Shown in pieces: positions 40,073-48,018 of a DNA stretch of 64,000 bases. The DNA is from Flammeovirga agarivorans. GTDB lineage: Bacteria; Bacteroidota; Bacteroidia; Cytophagales; Flammeovirgaceae. Position 1 is the stretch's first letter; every line of letters starts with the position of its first letter. Both the position numbers and the translations under genes were made by a program. The notes under the pieces are model-generated. The model was not told the DNA's origin, ran no database searches, and worked only from the letters and a program-made list of their open reading frames with translations. The DNA is taken from NCBI RefSeq assembly GCF_012641475.1, contig NZ_JABAIL010000001.1:992001-1056000 (forward strand). Direction: 5' to 3'.

Positions 40073-40939
40073 ATGAAAACATATTGGACAAACTTTCACA
40101 GCCATACTTACTATTGTGATGGTAAATCTTCATTGGAAGATCATGTAATTGCAGCTATTGATCAGAATGTGAAATCATATGGTTTCTCTTCACATTCGCC
40201 TGTTCCATTTCCTACAACATGGAATATGAAAAAAGAGAAATTAGAAAACTATCTACAAGACGCAAATCTGTTAATAGAAAAGTATAAAGGACAAATACAG
40301 TTATATAAAAGTCTCGAAGTCGATTTTATTCCCCAAAAGAGTGGTCCTCATCAATATCCCCAACTGGATTATACAGTTGGTTCTGTACATTTTGTCGATC
40401 AATATGAAGATGGGACATATTGGGAAATTGATAATACCAAAACAATATTTCGAAAAGGTTTAAAAGAAATTTTTCATGATGATATTCAGGCTGCTATTCA
40501 AAAATACATTGATTTGAATGTAGAAATGATCACAACAGATAAACCTGATGTATTAGGGCATTTAGATAAGATAAAAATGCACAATCATACAGAAAAACTC
40601 TTTAGTGAAGAAGACAACTGGTATCAAAAAATAATGATGGCATATGTTGAGGAAATTGAAAAATCAGGAGTAATTGTCGAAGTAAATACTCGAGGCCTTT
40701 ACAAAGGATGGGCCGATGATTTATACCCAAGTCCTTGGCTGTTGAAAGAATTGATACAACGAAATATCCCAATTGTCCTCAATTCAGACAGTCATGTACC
40801 CCACGAAATCACTAAAAAGTTTTCTGATACCGCAAAAATGTTGCAACAGTTAGGCCTTAAAAAATTATATGCTTTTTGGAATAATGAATGGCAACCGTTT
40901 GATTTTAATGAAGATGGGCTTTATTTACCTAATGCTTAA
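40073..40939 (+). CDS. PHP-domain histidinol-phosphatase-like hydrolase
   Basis: 288 residues. PHP metal-binding motifs are visible: NFHSHTYYCDGK (residues 8-18), GFSSHSPVPF near 38-47, a Glu in YKSLEVDFIP, DVLGHLDKIKMHN, and NSDSHVPHEI near the C terminus. This layout matches HisK/HisJ-type histidinol-phosphate phosphatases, which act in histidine synthesis; hisA and hisH are present elsewhere in the window, though not adjacent. A different phosphoester is possible. Its 3' end overlaps the convergent NUDIX gene by 11 nt. Confidence 0.85.
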   Translation: MKTYWTNFHSHTYYCDGKSSLEDHVIAAIDQNVKSYGFSSHSPVPFPTTWNMKKEKLENYLQDANLLIEKYKGQIQLYKSLEVDFIPQKSGPHQYPQLDYTVGSVHFVDQYEDGTYWEIDNTKTIFRKGLKEIFHDDIQAAIQKYIDLNVEMITTDKPDVLGHLDKIKMHNHTEKLFSEEDNWYQKIMMAYVEEIEKSGVIVEVNTRGLYKGWADDLYPSPWLLKELIQRNIPIVLNSDSHVPHEITKKFSDTAKMLQQLGLKKLYAFWNNEWQPFDFNEDGLYLPNA

Positions 40940-41477
40940 AGCGCTCTTCTTTCCATATGAATTTTCCAGAAAATGTTTCCGTTGCTTCAGGAAATTCAAT
41001 TAATTTCTCCAATGTAAAAGTTGTAGATTCGAAGGCAATGTCTTCCCACGGAATATTATCAAGGTCATAAAATGCTACTTCTGTGCTTTCAGATGTAGGA
41101 GTAGCATAATCACTTTCTAAATCCACAAGGTAAAGCATGTATACTTGGTTAAATTGTGGTAATGAAAAGATAGTATGCAATCTTACGATTTTACCTTTGG
41201 CATGAGTTTCTTCATATAATTCTCTTAATGCACCTTCTTCTGGAGTTTCTCCACACTCTAAAAAACCTGCAGGTAAATTCCAGAATCCATAACGGGGCTC
41301 AATGGCTCTCTTTCCTAAAAGTACTTTTCCGTTATACATAGGAATACAACCCGCAATTACCCTAGGGTTTTGGTAATGTATTGTATTACAATCGGGGCAA
41401 ACAAAACGCTCCTTATGGTCTCCCTCAGGAATAATAAATTGGAGTCTATCGCTGCCACAATTACTACAGAACTTCAT
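40929..41477 (-). CDS. NUDIX hydrolase with N-terminal zinc ribbon
   Basis: 182 residues. Cys4, Cys7, Cys27 and Cys30 (CSNC, CPDC) form a zinc ribbon, followed by a NUDIX domain whose box GFLECGETPEEGALRELYEE continues THAKG and keeps the GX5EX7REUXEEXGU residues, apart from Thr/His variation at the end. The arrangement is like ADP-ribose or NADH pyrophosphatases of the YfcD/NudC-like group. Substrate unknown. It converges with the PHP gene and diverges from maeB. Confidence 0.9.
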   Translation of the reverse strand: MKFCSNCGSDRLQFIIPEGDHKERFVCPDCNTIHYQNPRVIAGCIPMYNGKVLLGKRAIEPRYGFWNLPAGFLECGETPEEGALRELYEETHAKGKIVRLHTIFSLPQFNQVYMLYLVDLESDYATPTSESTEVAFYDLDNIPWEDIAFESTTFTLEKLIEFPEATETFSGKFIWKEERFKH

Positions 41478-41562
41478 GTTTTTTACAGTGTCTAGTTTGG
41501 TTCAAATAAGATATTTCAACTAAAATATGAAAATCTTAAGAGAAATTGATATTTAGCCCTTT

Positions 41563-41590
41563 TTTGAGAGTAGAAAGAACACTACTTTTG
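41563..41590 (+). promoter_or_regulatory. Candidate maeB promoter (TTTG, 16 nt, TACTTTTG)
   Basis: Perfect TAnnTTTG match at 41583-41590; TTTG at 41563-41566 with a short spacer. It implies a leader of about 135 nt before the ATG at 41731. Confidence 0.35.
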
Positions 41591-41730
41591 TGACAATTTA
41601 ATCACTCAGTTTTATAACGTATACTTTTTCATAAAAATATACTGCCATTATCAACACATAGTAAACGGTAAATGATTTAATGTATAAAGTATACCTCCTT
41701 AAAGATCTTAAAGAACATAAATAATCAAGT

Positions 41731-44007
41731 ATGTCTAAGAACGTCATCCGTAAGAAGGACGCTTTGGAATACCATGAGAATCCAATTCCTGGTAAAATTG
41801 AAGTAGTACCAACTAAGAAAACCAAAACACAAAGAGATTTATCATTAGCCTATTCTCCAGGTGTAGCAGATCCATGTTTGGAAATTGCTGAGAAACCGGA
41901 GGATGTTTATAAATATACAGCAAAAGGAAACCTTGTAGGTGTAATTTCCAACGGTACAGCCGTTTTAGGTCTTGGTGATATAGGACCAGAAGCCTCAAAA
42001 CCTGTAATGGAGGGTAAAGGTGTACTTTTCAAAATTTTTGCTGGTATCGATGTTTTTGATATCGAAATTGATGCAAAAGACCCTAAGAAGTTTATCGAAG
42101 CAGTAAAAACATTAGAGCCTACTTTTGGTGGTATTAACCTTGAGGATATTAAAGCTCCAGATTGTTTTGAAATCGAGCAAACACTGAAGAAGGAAATGAA
42201 TATTCCTGTAATGCATGATGATCAGCATGGTACAGCAATCATTTCTGGAGCGGCATTATTAAATGCAGCAGAGATTATTGGTAAAGATTTAAAAGACTTA
42301 AAAGTAGTTGTATCAGGAGCTGGAGCATCTGCAGTATCTTGTATTAATATCTTTTTTGAGCTTGGTGTCGACCGTAAAAACGCTATCGTTTGTGATAGTA
42401 GAGGTGTAATCCGTTCTGATAGAGAAGGATTATCAGGTAACAAAAAAGATTTAGCTACTGATATTGATGTTCATAATTTAGAAGAGGCTTTAGTTGGTGC
42501 TGATGTATTCCTAGGCTTATCAAAAGGTAATTTGATGACTCCAGAGATGTTGAAGTCTATGGCAAAAGATCCTATCGTATTTGCTTTGGCCAACCCAACC
42601 CCTGAGATCGATTATGAATTAGCGATGAGCACAAGAAGTGATGTGATGATGGCAACAGGGCGATCAGATCATCCTAACCAAGTGAACAACGTTTTAGGTT
42701 TCCCATATATCTTTAGAGGAGCTCTAGATGTAAGAGCTACTGAGATTAATGAAGAGATGAAGTTGGCTTGTGTTAGAGCTATTGCAGATTTAGCCAAAGA
42801 GCCTGTTCCAGAAACAGTAACACAAGCATATAATGTGGATCGTTTGGTATTTGGAAAAGAATACTTTATTCCAAAACCACTTGATACTCGTCTTTTAACA
42901 ACTGTAGCTCCTGCCGTTGCAAAAGCAGCCATGGAAACAGGTGTAGCTAGAGCAACTATCGATGATATGGAAGCTTACAAGGATGAGCTAATCCGTAGAA
43001 TGGGTTCTGGTAATGATATCATGCGTCGTTTAAGTGTTAAAGCGAAAAACGAACGTAAGCGTATCGTATTTGCCGAAGCTGATAACCCACACATTCTTAG
43101 AGCTGCTCGTATTGCTATGGATGAAGGAATTATCGAACCAATCTTATTGGGTCGTAGATCAAGAATCAAAGCAATGATTGAAGCTTTAGAGTTGGATGAA
43201 TTATTAAATGTGCCAATCATTAACCCTCGTTCTGAGGAAAGTGATGCATACCGTTCTAAATACGCTCAATCTTTCTATGAAAGACGTCAGAGAATGGGAG
43301 CAACGCTTTATGAAGCGAATGACTTAATGAATAAAAGAAGTTATTATGCTGCCATGATGGTGGAGAAAGGAGATGCTGACGCATTAATCTCAGGTGCACA
43401 TAGAAACTATATTTCATCTTTAGCTCCAGCACTTCGAGTAATCGGAACTGTTGATGATAAAGCAGTAGCAACAATGTATATGGTATTAACTAAGAAGGGA
43501 CCATTATTCTTAGGTGATACAACAATGATTGAGAACCCTACTGTAAATGAGATTGTAGAAATTACAGAATCTGTAGTTTCAAGAGTGAAAGACTTCTTTA
43601 AAATTGATCCTCGAGTGGCATTGTTATCTTACGGTAACTTTGGTTCTTCTAAAAAAGGTATCGATTCGAATAAAATGAGTAAGGCTCGTCAAATCATCAA
43701 AGAGAGAAATCCAAATCTTCCTGTAGATGGTGATATCCAAGCGAACTTTGCATTAAATTCGGATATAACAAAAGAAAGTTTCCCATTCTCAGATTTAGCT
43801 GATGCACCAGCAAACGTTTTAATTTTCCCTAACCTTTCTTCTGCAAACATTGCATTGAAAATGGTAGAGCAATTGGCCGATGCTACTTCGGTAGGTCCAA
43901 TTGTAATGGGCATGAAAAAACCTGCTCACGTTCTACAAATGGGAGCAAATGTGCAACAAATCTTAGATATGATTACTATTGCTAACTTGGATGCTCAACA
44001 GCAATAG
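41731..44007 (+). CDS. maeB: NADP-dependent malic enzyme with C-terminal phosphotransacetylase-like domain
   Basis: 758 residues, the usual MaeB length. Residues about 1-430 form the malic enzyme: LSLAYSPGVADPCLEIA, the VISNGTAVLGLGDIG motif, HDDQHGTAIISGAALLNA and the Rossmann motif VVSGAGASAVSC. Residues about 440-758 form the phosphate acetyltransferase-like domain (RIVFAEADNPHILRAARIA, ADALISGAHRNYISSLAP), which in MaeB is a regulatory acetyl-CoA sensor rather than a working enzyme. It converts malate to pyruvate with NADPH formation. Strong codon bias suggests high expression. Terminator follows. Confidence 0.97.
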   Translation: MSKNVIRKKDALEYHENPIPGKIEVVPTKKTKTQRDLSLAYSPGVADPCLEIAEKPEDVYKYTAKGNLVGVISNGTAVLGLGDIGPEASKPVMEGKGVLFKIFAGIDVFDIEIDAKDPKKFIEAVKTLEPTFGGINLEDIKAPDCFEIEQTLKKEMNIPVMHDDQHGTAIISGAALLNAAEIIGKDLKDLKVVVSGAGASAVSCINIFFELGVDRKNAIVCDSRGVIRSDREGLSGNKKDLATDIDVHNLEEALVGADVFLGLSKGNLMTPEMLKSMAKDPIVFALANPTPEIDYELAMSTRSDVMMATGRSDHPNQVNNVLGFPYIFRGALDVRATEINEEMKLACVRAIADLAKEPVPETVTQAYNVDRLVFGKEYFIPKPLDTRLLTTVAPAVAKAAMETGVARATIDDMEAYKDELIRRMGSGNDIMRRLSVKAKNERKRIVFAEADNPHILRAARIAMDEGIIEPILLGRRSRIKAMIEALELDELLNVPIINPRSEESDAYRSKYAQSFYERRQRMGATLYEANDLMNKRSYYAAMMVEKGDADALISGAHRNYISSLAPALRVIGTVDDKAVATMYMVLTKKGPLFLGDTTMIENPTVNEIVEITESVVSRVKDFFKIDPRVALLSYGNFGSSKKGIDSNKMSKARQIIKERNPNLPVDGDIQANFALNSDITKESFPFSDLADAPANVLIFPNLSSANIALKMVEQLADATSVGPIVMGMKKPAHVLQMGANVQQILDMITIANLDAQQQ

Positions 44008-44040
44008 AATATAAAAATTATAAAGAATAAGACTTTTTTT

Positions 44041-44070
44041 AGGGTGATTTGTAAAAAATCACCCTTTTTC
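44041..44070 (+). terminator. Intrinsic terminator after maeB
   Basis: GGGTGATTT and AAATCACCC form a 9-bp stem with loop GTAA and a T5 run. Confidence 0.85.
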
Positions 44071-44201
44071 TTTTTAAATCAATTAATTAATAATTAAAAT
44101 TGCAATAAGATCATTTGTCAATGGTCTTTTTGTTTATGTTATTACTATAGTAATTCGATAGAGTAAAGGATAAAATAAATCATAACCACTGTCACGAAAT
44201 C

Positions 44202-46319
44202 ATGAGGAGTTTTAGAACTGAACTAGAGAACCCAACGGTTGAAAAAGATATTCTCGACTTAGAGAAGAAGATTAGACTTTTCCACGAGGGTCAGATAGAC
44301 GACGATAAATTTAGAAGTTTGCGTCTAGCGAGAGGGGTATACGGACAGCGTCAGCCAGGTGTGCAGATGATTCGTATCAAAATCCCTTACGGTAAACTTA
44401 CAGTCAGACAATTAGATAGAATATGTGCGGTATCGGATGAGTATTCAAACGGTAAATTACATATTACTACTAGACAAGATATTCAAATCCACTATGTAAG
44501 CTTGGACGATTCTCCAAAGCTATGGCATGAGTTGGAAAAAGATGAAGTAACACTTCGTGAGGCTTGTGGTAATACTGTGCGTAATATCACAGCATCAGAG
44601 TTGGCTGGTATCGACCCCGCTGAACCATTTGATGTTACTCCATATGCTCACGCAGCATTCGAATATTTCTTACGTAACCCTATTTGTCAAGAAATGGGTC
44701 GTAAGTTTAAAATTGCGTTCTCATCATCTGTAGAAGATACTGCATTTGCTTTCATCCACGATGTTGGAGCAATTCCAGTTGTGAAAACAATTGATGGTGA
44801 AGAAAGAAGAGGTTTCAAAGTACTTATTGGTGGTGGTCTTGGAGCACAACCTCGTATGGCTGAAACTGCTTATGAATTCTTAGAAGAAGAAAAATTAATT
44901 CCATTCACTGAAGCTTTAGTACGTGTATTCGACCGTCATGGTGAGCGTAACCGTCGTATGAAAGCGAGAATGAAATTCTTACTTCAAGATATTGGTTTAG
45001 AAGAATTATTACGTTTAGCGGAAGAAGAGCGTTTAGCGTTAAAAAATAAAGAAATTTGGGTTGACCGTTCGAAAGTTGATCAAGTGATCCTACCTAAAGA
45101 AACTTCAAATGTTGAGGTTTCTATTGAGGATCAAGATAAATTTGAGAAGTGGTCAAAAGCCAACGTATTTGAGCAAAAACAGGAAGGTTTCTATGGCGTT
45201 CTTGTAAGATTGAAATTAGGTAACTTCGATACTACTATCGCAAGAAAACTAATTGATATCGTAAAAGATTATGCTGCAGACGATATTCGTTTAACAATTC
45301 GTCAAGGTATCTTATTAAAATACGTTCGTAAGGAAAACCTTAAGGTATTATTCAATGCTTTAAATGAGATCGGTTTTGCAGAGCCTGGTTATGATTCTAC
45401 GGCTGATATTACTGCATGTCCAGGTACAGATACTTGTGTATTAGGTATCTCATCTTCTACAGGTATTGCAAGAGTATTAGGAGACTTAATCAAAGAAGAA
45501 TATCCTGATTTACTTACTGAAGATACATTCAAAATTAAAATCTCAGGATGTCCAAATGCATGTGGTCAACATACGATCGCACAATTTGGTATTCATGGTT
45601 CATCATTAAGAAATAAGGCCAATAAAATGTTGTTGCCAGCAGCACAGATTTTATTAGGTGGTGGATTTGATGGTGAAAACAATCCTCATATTGCAGATAA
45701 AGTAATTAAGATTCCTAGTAAGAGAATTCAAGATGCTTTTAGAACTGTAGTAGACGACCATGAAGAAAATTCTACTGAAGGCGAATACTTTGTAGATTAC
45801 TACAAGCGTCAAGGAAAAGATTACTTCTATGAGTTATTGAAGCATTTAGCAGACCTAGAGTCACTTGAGCCTCAAGACTATTTAGATTGGTATACTGAAG
45901 AAGATAAATTCCAACTACATAAAGCTGTTGGTGAATGTGCGGGTGTAATTATTGACCTTGTACAAACACTAATTTTCGAAGCTGAAGAAAAAGTAGGTTG
46001 GGCAAATGAAGCTTTCGAAAACGGTTTATATGCTGATGCCGTTTATCATACTTATGCCGCTTATGTAAGTGCTGCTAAAGCTTTACTTCTTGATAAGAAA
46101 GTGAAATTAAACTCTCAGATGACTGTGATTAGCAGATTTGCTGAACACTATGATGACCAGTTTAACTTTGCTGAAGGTTCTTTCGTTGATCATGTATTAA
46201 GAATCAATAAGCATGAACCAACTAAAGAGTTTGCTGAAGTATACTTCTCAGAAGTAAAAGTTTTCTTAAACGATATTGATAAAATCAGAAAACAAGATTT
46301 AGCTGCTGAAGAAGCATAA
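44202..46319 (+). CDS. Ferredoxin-type sulfite (nitrite) reductase with C-terminal HEPN domain
   Basis: 705 residues. Two ferredoxin-like half domains (VKLTVRQLD-type strands; LHITTRQDIQIHYV and IRLTIRQGILLKYV) and a siroheme/4Fe-4S site with Cys406 and Cys412 (ACPGTDTCVLG) and Cys450 and Cys454 (SGCPNACGQH). It reduces sulfite to sulfide, or nitrite to ammonia, with six electrons. After about residue 565 a helical domain of about 140 residues (AVYHTYAAYVSAAKALLLDK) looks like HEPN, an arrangement seen in Bacteroidota sulfite reductases. The siroheme genes follow directly, which supports a siroheme enzyme for sulfur assimilation. Confidence 0.9.
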   Translation: MRSFRTELENPTVEKDILDLEKKIRLFHEGQIDDDKFRSLRLARGVYGQRQPGVQMIRIKIPYGKLTVRQLDRICAVSDEYSNGKLHITTRQDIQIHYVSLDDSPKLWHELEKDEVTLREACGNTVRNITASELAGIDPAEPFDVTPYAHAAFEYFLRNPICQEMGRKFKIAFSSSVEDTAFAFIHDVGAIPVVKTIDGEERRGFKVLIGGGLGAQPRMAETAYEFLEEEKLIPFTEALVRVFDRHGERNRRMKARMKFLLQDIGLEELLRLAEEERLALKNKEIWVDRSKVDQVILPKETSNVEVSIEDQDKFEKWSKANVFEQKQEGFYGVLVRLKLGNFDTTIARKLIDIVKDYAADDIRLTIRQGILLKYVRKENLKVLFNALNEIGFAEPGYDSTADITACPGTDTCVLGISSSTGIARVLGDLIKEEYPDLLTEDTFKIKISGCPNACGQHTIAQFGIHGSSLRNKANKMLLPAAQILLGGGFDGENNPHIADKVIKIPSKRIQDAFRTVVDDHEENSTEGEYFVDYYKRQGKDYFYELLKHLADLESLEPQDYLDWYTEEDKFQLHKAVGECAGVIIDLVQTLIFEAEEKVGWANEAFENGLYADAVYHTYAAYVSAAKALLLDKKVKLNSQMTVISRFAEHYDDQFNFAEGSFVDHVLRINKHEPTKEFAEVYFSEVKVFLNDIDKIRKQDLAAEEA

Positions 46320-46328
46320 TATATAAAA

Positions 46329-46368
46329 AGGTAAAAGCACAAGTAGTGTGTGATTTGTGCTTTTACCT
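46329..46368 (+). promoter_or_regulatory. Intra-operon hairpin between sulfite reductase and cobA
   Basis: Perfect 14-bp stem (AGGTAAAAGCACAA at 46329-46342, TTGTGCTTTTACCT at 46355-46368), starting 9 nt after the stop codon, with no U-tract after it. Confidence 0.65.
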
Positions 46369-46401
46369 CAATAATATTCTAAACTAAAAAGCATCGATCT
46401 C

Positions 46402-47172
46402 ATGACAAAGACTATACAACCAGAATTGACATTAGTAGGAGCAGGAATTGGCGATCCAGATTTGATTACTATGAAAGGAATCAAAGCTTTACGCCGTGCG
46501 GACGTGGTTTTGTATGACGCTCTTGTTTGTGAAGAATTATTAGAATACGCACCTCAAGCGAAAAAAATATATGTTGGTAAAAGAGTTGGACAACACTCCT
46601 TTAAGCAAGAAGATATTAACCGTTTGATTGTTTCTAATGCCTTTGCAGGTGGTCATGTTGTTCGTTTAAAAGGTGGAGATCCTTTTGTTTTTGGCAGAGG
46701 TCATGAAGAAATGATTTATGCTCAAAAACATGGAATTAGAGTGAATTTAGTTCCTGGAATTAGTAGTTCAGTAGCAGCACCAGCCTTACAAGGTATTCCT
46801 GTTACAAGAAGAGGTGATAGCCAAAGTTTTTGGGTAATCACTGGAACAACTAAAGAAGGAGAAGTATCTAATGATATCGCTTTAGCAGCACAATCATCTG
46901 CAACAGTGATCATTTTGATGGGTACTAAAAAAATTGACCAAATTATGGATAGTTTTAAAGCTGCTGGAAAAGAAAATACTCCTGTAGCAATTATTCAGAA
47001 TGCATCTACGCCGGAAGAGAAAATTGGTTTAGGACAAGTACACAATATTGCAGAAGTAATGAGGGAAAAACAATTGGGTTCTCCAGCTGTTATTGTAGTT
47101 GGTGAAGTTGTAAAACACCACGCTGAATACCCTCAGACTTTATCAAAAGTTGTAGTTCATGCACTAGCATAG
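46402..47172 (+). CDS. cobA: Uroporphyrinogen-III C-methyltransferase (SUMT)
   Basis: 256 residues. It methylates uroporphyrinogen III twice with S-adenosylmethionine to precorrin-2, the first step to siroheme. Family signatures are TLVGAGIGDPDLITMKGIKA (residues about 10-29), VLYDALVCEELLEYAP, VRLKGGDPFVFGRGHEE and VTRRGDSQSFWVITG. As a single-domain protein it corresponds to the C-terminal part of CysG; the dehydrogenase/ferrochelatase part is encoded next. Siroheme would serve the sulfite reductase upstream. Confidence 0.96.
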   Translation: MTKTIQPELTLVGAGIGDPDLITMKGIKALRRADVVLYDALVCEELLEYAPQAKKIYVGKRVGQHSFKQEDINRLIVSNAFAGGHVVRLKGGDPFVFGRGHEEMIYAQKHGIRVNLVPGISSSVAAPALQGIPVTRRGDSQSFWVITGTTKEGEVSNDIALAAQSSATVIILMGTKKIDQIMDSFKAAGKENTPVAIIQNASTPEEKIGLGQVHNIAEVMREKQLGSPAVIVVGEVVKHHAEYPQTLSKVVVHALA

Positions 47173-47186
47173 AAATTATTTTACAA

Positions 47187-47282
47187 TCAGTGAGTACGTG
47201 GCGTTTGTGTGTTTTTTTGAATTTTCATCAAATTAGCATTCATTCGGTTAGTGGTTCAACAGATTTCGTTACGTACCACTGA
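47187..47282 (+). promoter_or_regulatory. Long-range inverted repeat upstream of the precorrin-2 dehydrogenase gene
   Basis: TCAGTG-A-GTACGT (47187-47199) pairs with ACGTACCACTGA (47271-47282): twelve pairs with one bulged A, enclosing 71 nt. It lies between cobA and the terminator-like hairpin at 47317. It could be a structured leader or an operator; no known riboswitch motif is recognised. Confidence 0.35.
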
Positions 47283-47316
47283 TGGTAAAAATAAATTCAG
47301 TTTGCACTATATTTAT

Positions 47317-47353
47317 GAAGAATGATATGCTAAATATCATTCTTCAATTTTTT
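47317..47353 (+). terminator. Terminator or attenuator between cobA and the precorrin-2 dehydrogenase gene
   Basis: GAAGAATGATA (47317-47327) pairs perfectly with TATCATTCTTC (47335-47345) around a 7-nt loop, followed by AA and a T7 run. It lies 28 nt before the next ATG, so it could end the upstream transcript or attenuate a leader. Confidence 0.75.
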
Positions 47354-47380
47354 TACACCACTTCCTAAAAAAATACTCTT

Positions 47381-47959
47381 ATGAATACAATGTTCCCAAT
47401 TTTCTTGAAAATGTCTGAAATCACTACGCTTATCGTTGGTGGAGGGAATGTAGGACATGAGAAATTAGCAGCAATATTAAAGAATAGTCCGGATGCAGTA
47501 GTTACCGTTGTTTCTATTGAATTTGGAGAAGAACTATTAGACCTAGCAAAAGATTTTCCTAGTGTGACATTGGAAAAAAGACCTTTCGAAATCAGTGACC
47601 TAGATGATCATCATATCTGTCTTTGTGCCACTGATGATTACGATTTACATGTTAAAATTCAGGAAGAGTGTAACAAAAGAAAGATGATCGTTAACGTAGC
47701 TGATACACCTCCATTATGTGATTTCTATTTAGGTTCTGTTGTCACAAAAGGAGATTTAAAGATTGGTATATCAACAAATGGAAAATCACCTACATTAGCT
47801 AAAAGAATGAGAGAGTTTTTAGAAGATGCTCTTCCTAGTGAAACTCAATCCCTACTAGATAATTTGAAAGATATTAGAGATAAATTAACTGGAGACTTTC
47901 AAGATAAAGTGAAGCAGTTAAATGATATTACTCAAAAAGTTTTCGATAAGAAAGAATAA
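47381..47959 (+). CDS. Precorrin-2 dehydrogenase / sirohydrochlorin ferrochelatase (siroheme synthase N-terminal type)
   Basis: 192 residues. The Rossmann motif TTLIVGGGNVGHEKLAAIL (about 16-34) binds NAD, and CLCATDDYDLHVKIQEECNK, VNVADTPPLCDFYLGSVV and ISTNGKSPTLAKRMREFLED match the CysG N-terminal/Met8 family. It oxidises precorrin-2 to sirohydrochlorin and inserts iron to give siroheme, following the methyltransferase encoded upstream. Met4 is an alternative start. It ends at a strong terminator. Confidence 0.93.
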   Translation: MNTMFPIFLKMSEITTLIVGGGNVGHEKLAAILKNSPDAVVTVVSIEFGEELLDLAKDFPSVTLEKRPFEISDLDDHHICLCATDDYDLHVKIQEECNKRKMIVNVADTPPLCDFYLGSVVTKGDLKIGISTNGKSPTLAKRMREFLEDALPSETQSLLDNLKDIRDKLTGDFQDKVKQLNDITQKVFDKKE

Positions 47960-47996
47960 AAAAAGCACAACTGAGAAAATCAGTTGTGCTTTTTTA
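47957..47996. terminator. Terminator after the siroheme gene, usable on both strands
   Basis: AAAAAGCACAACTGA pairs with TCAGTTGTGCTTTTT, loop GAAAA-like, with A and T runs on the two sides; it can also serve the convergent hydrolase gene. Confidence 0.88.
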
Positions 47997-48018
47997 TGAG
48001 GCTGGAAAAAGGTATGAA

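Noticed and set aside
47187-47282. Cobalamin riboswitch near the siroheme genes
   Set aside because: The CACTGA resemblance is partial; no B12 box (AGCCAGGAGACC-like) or other conserved parts were found.
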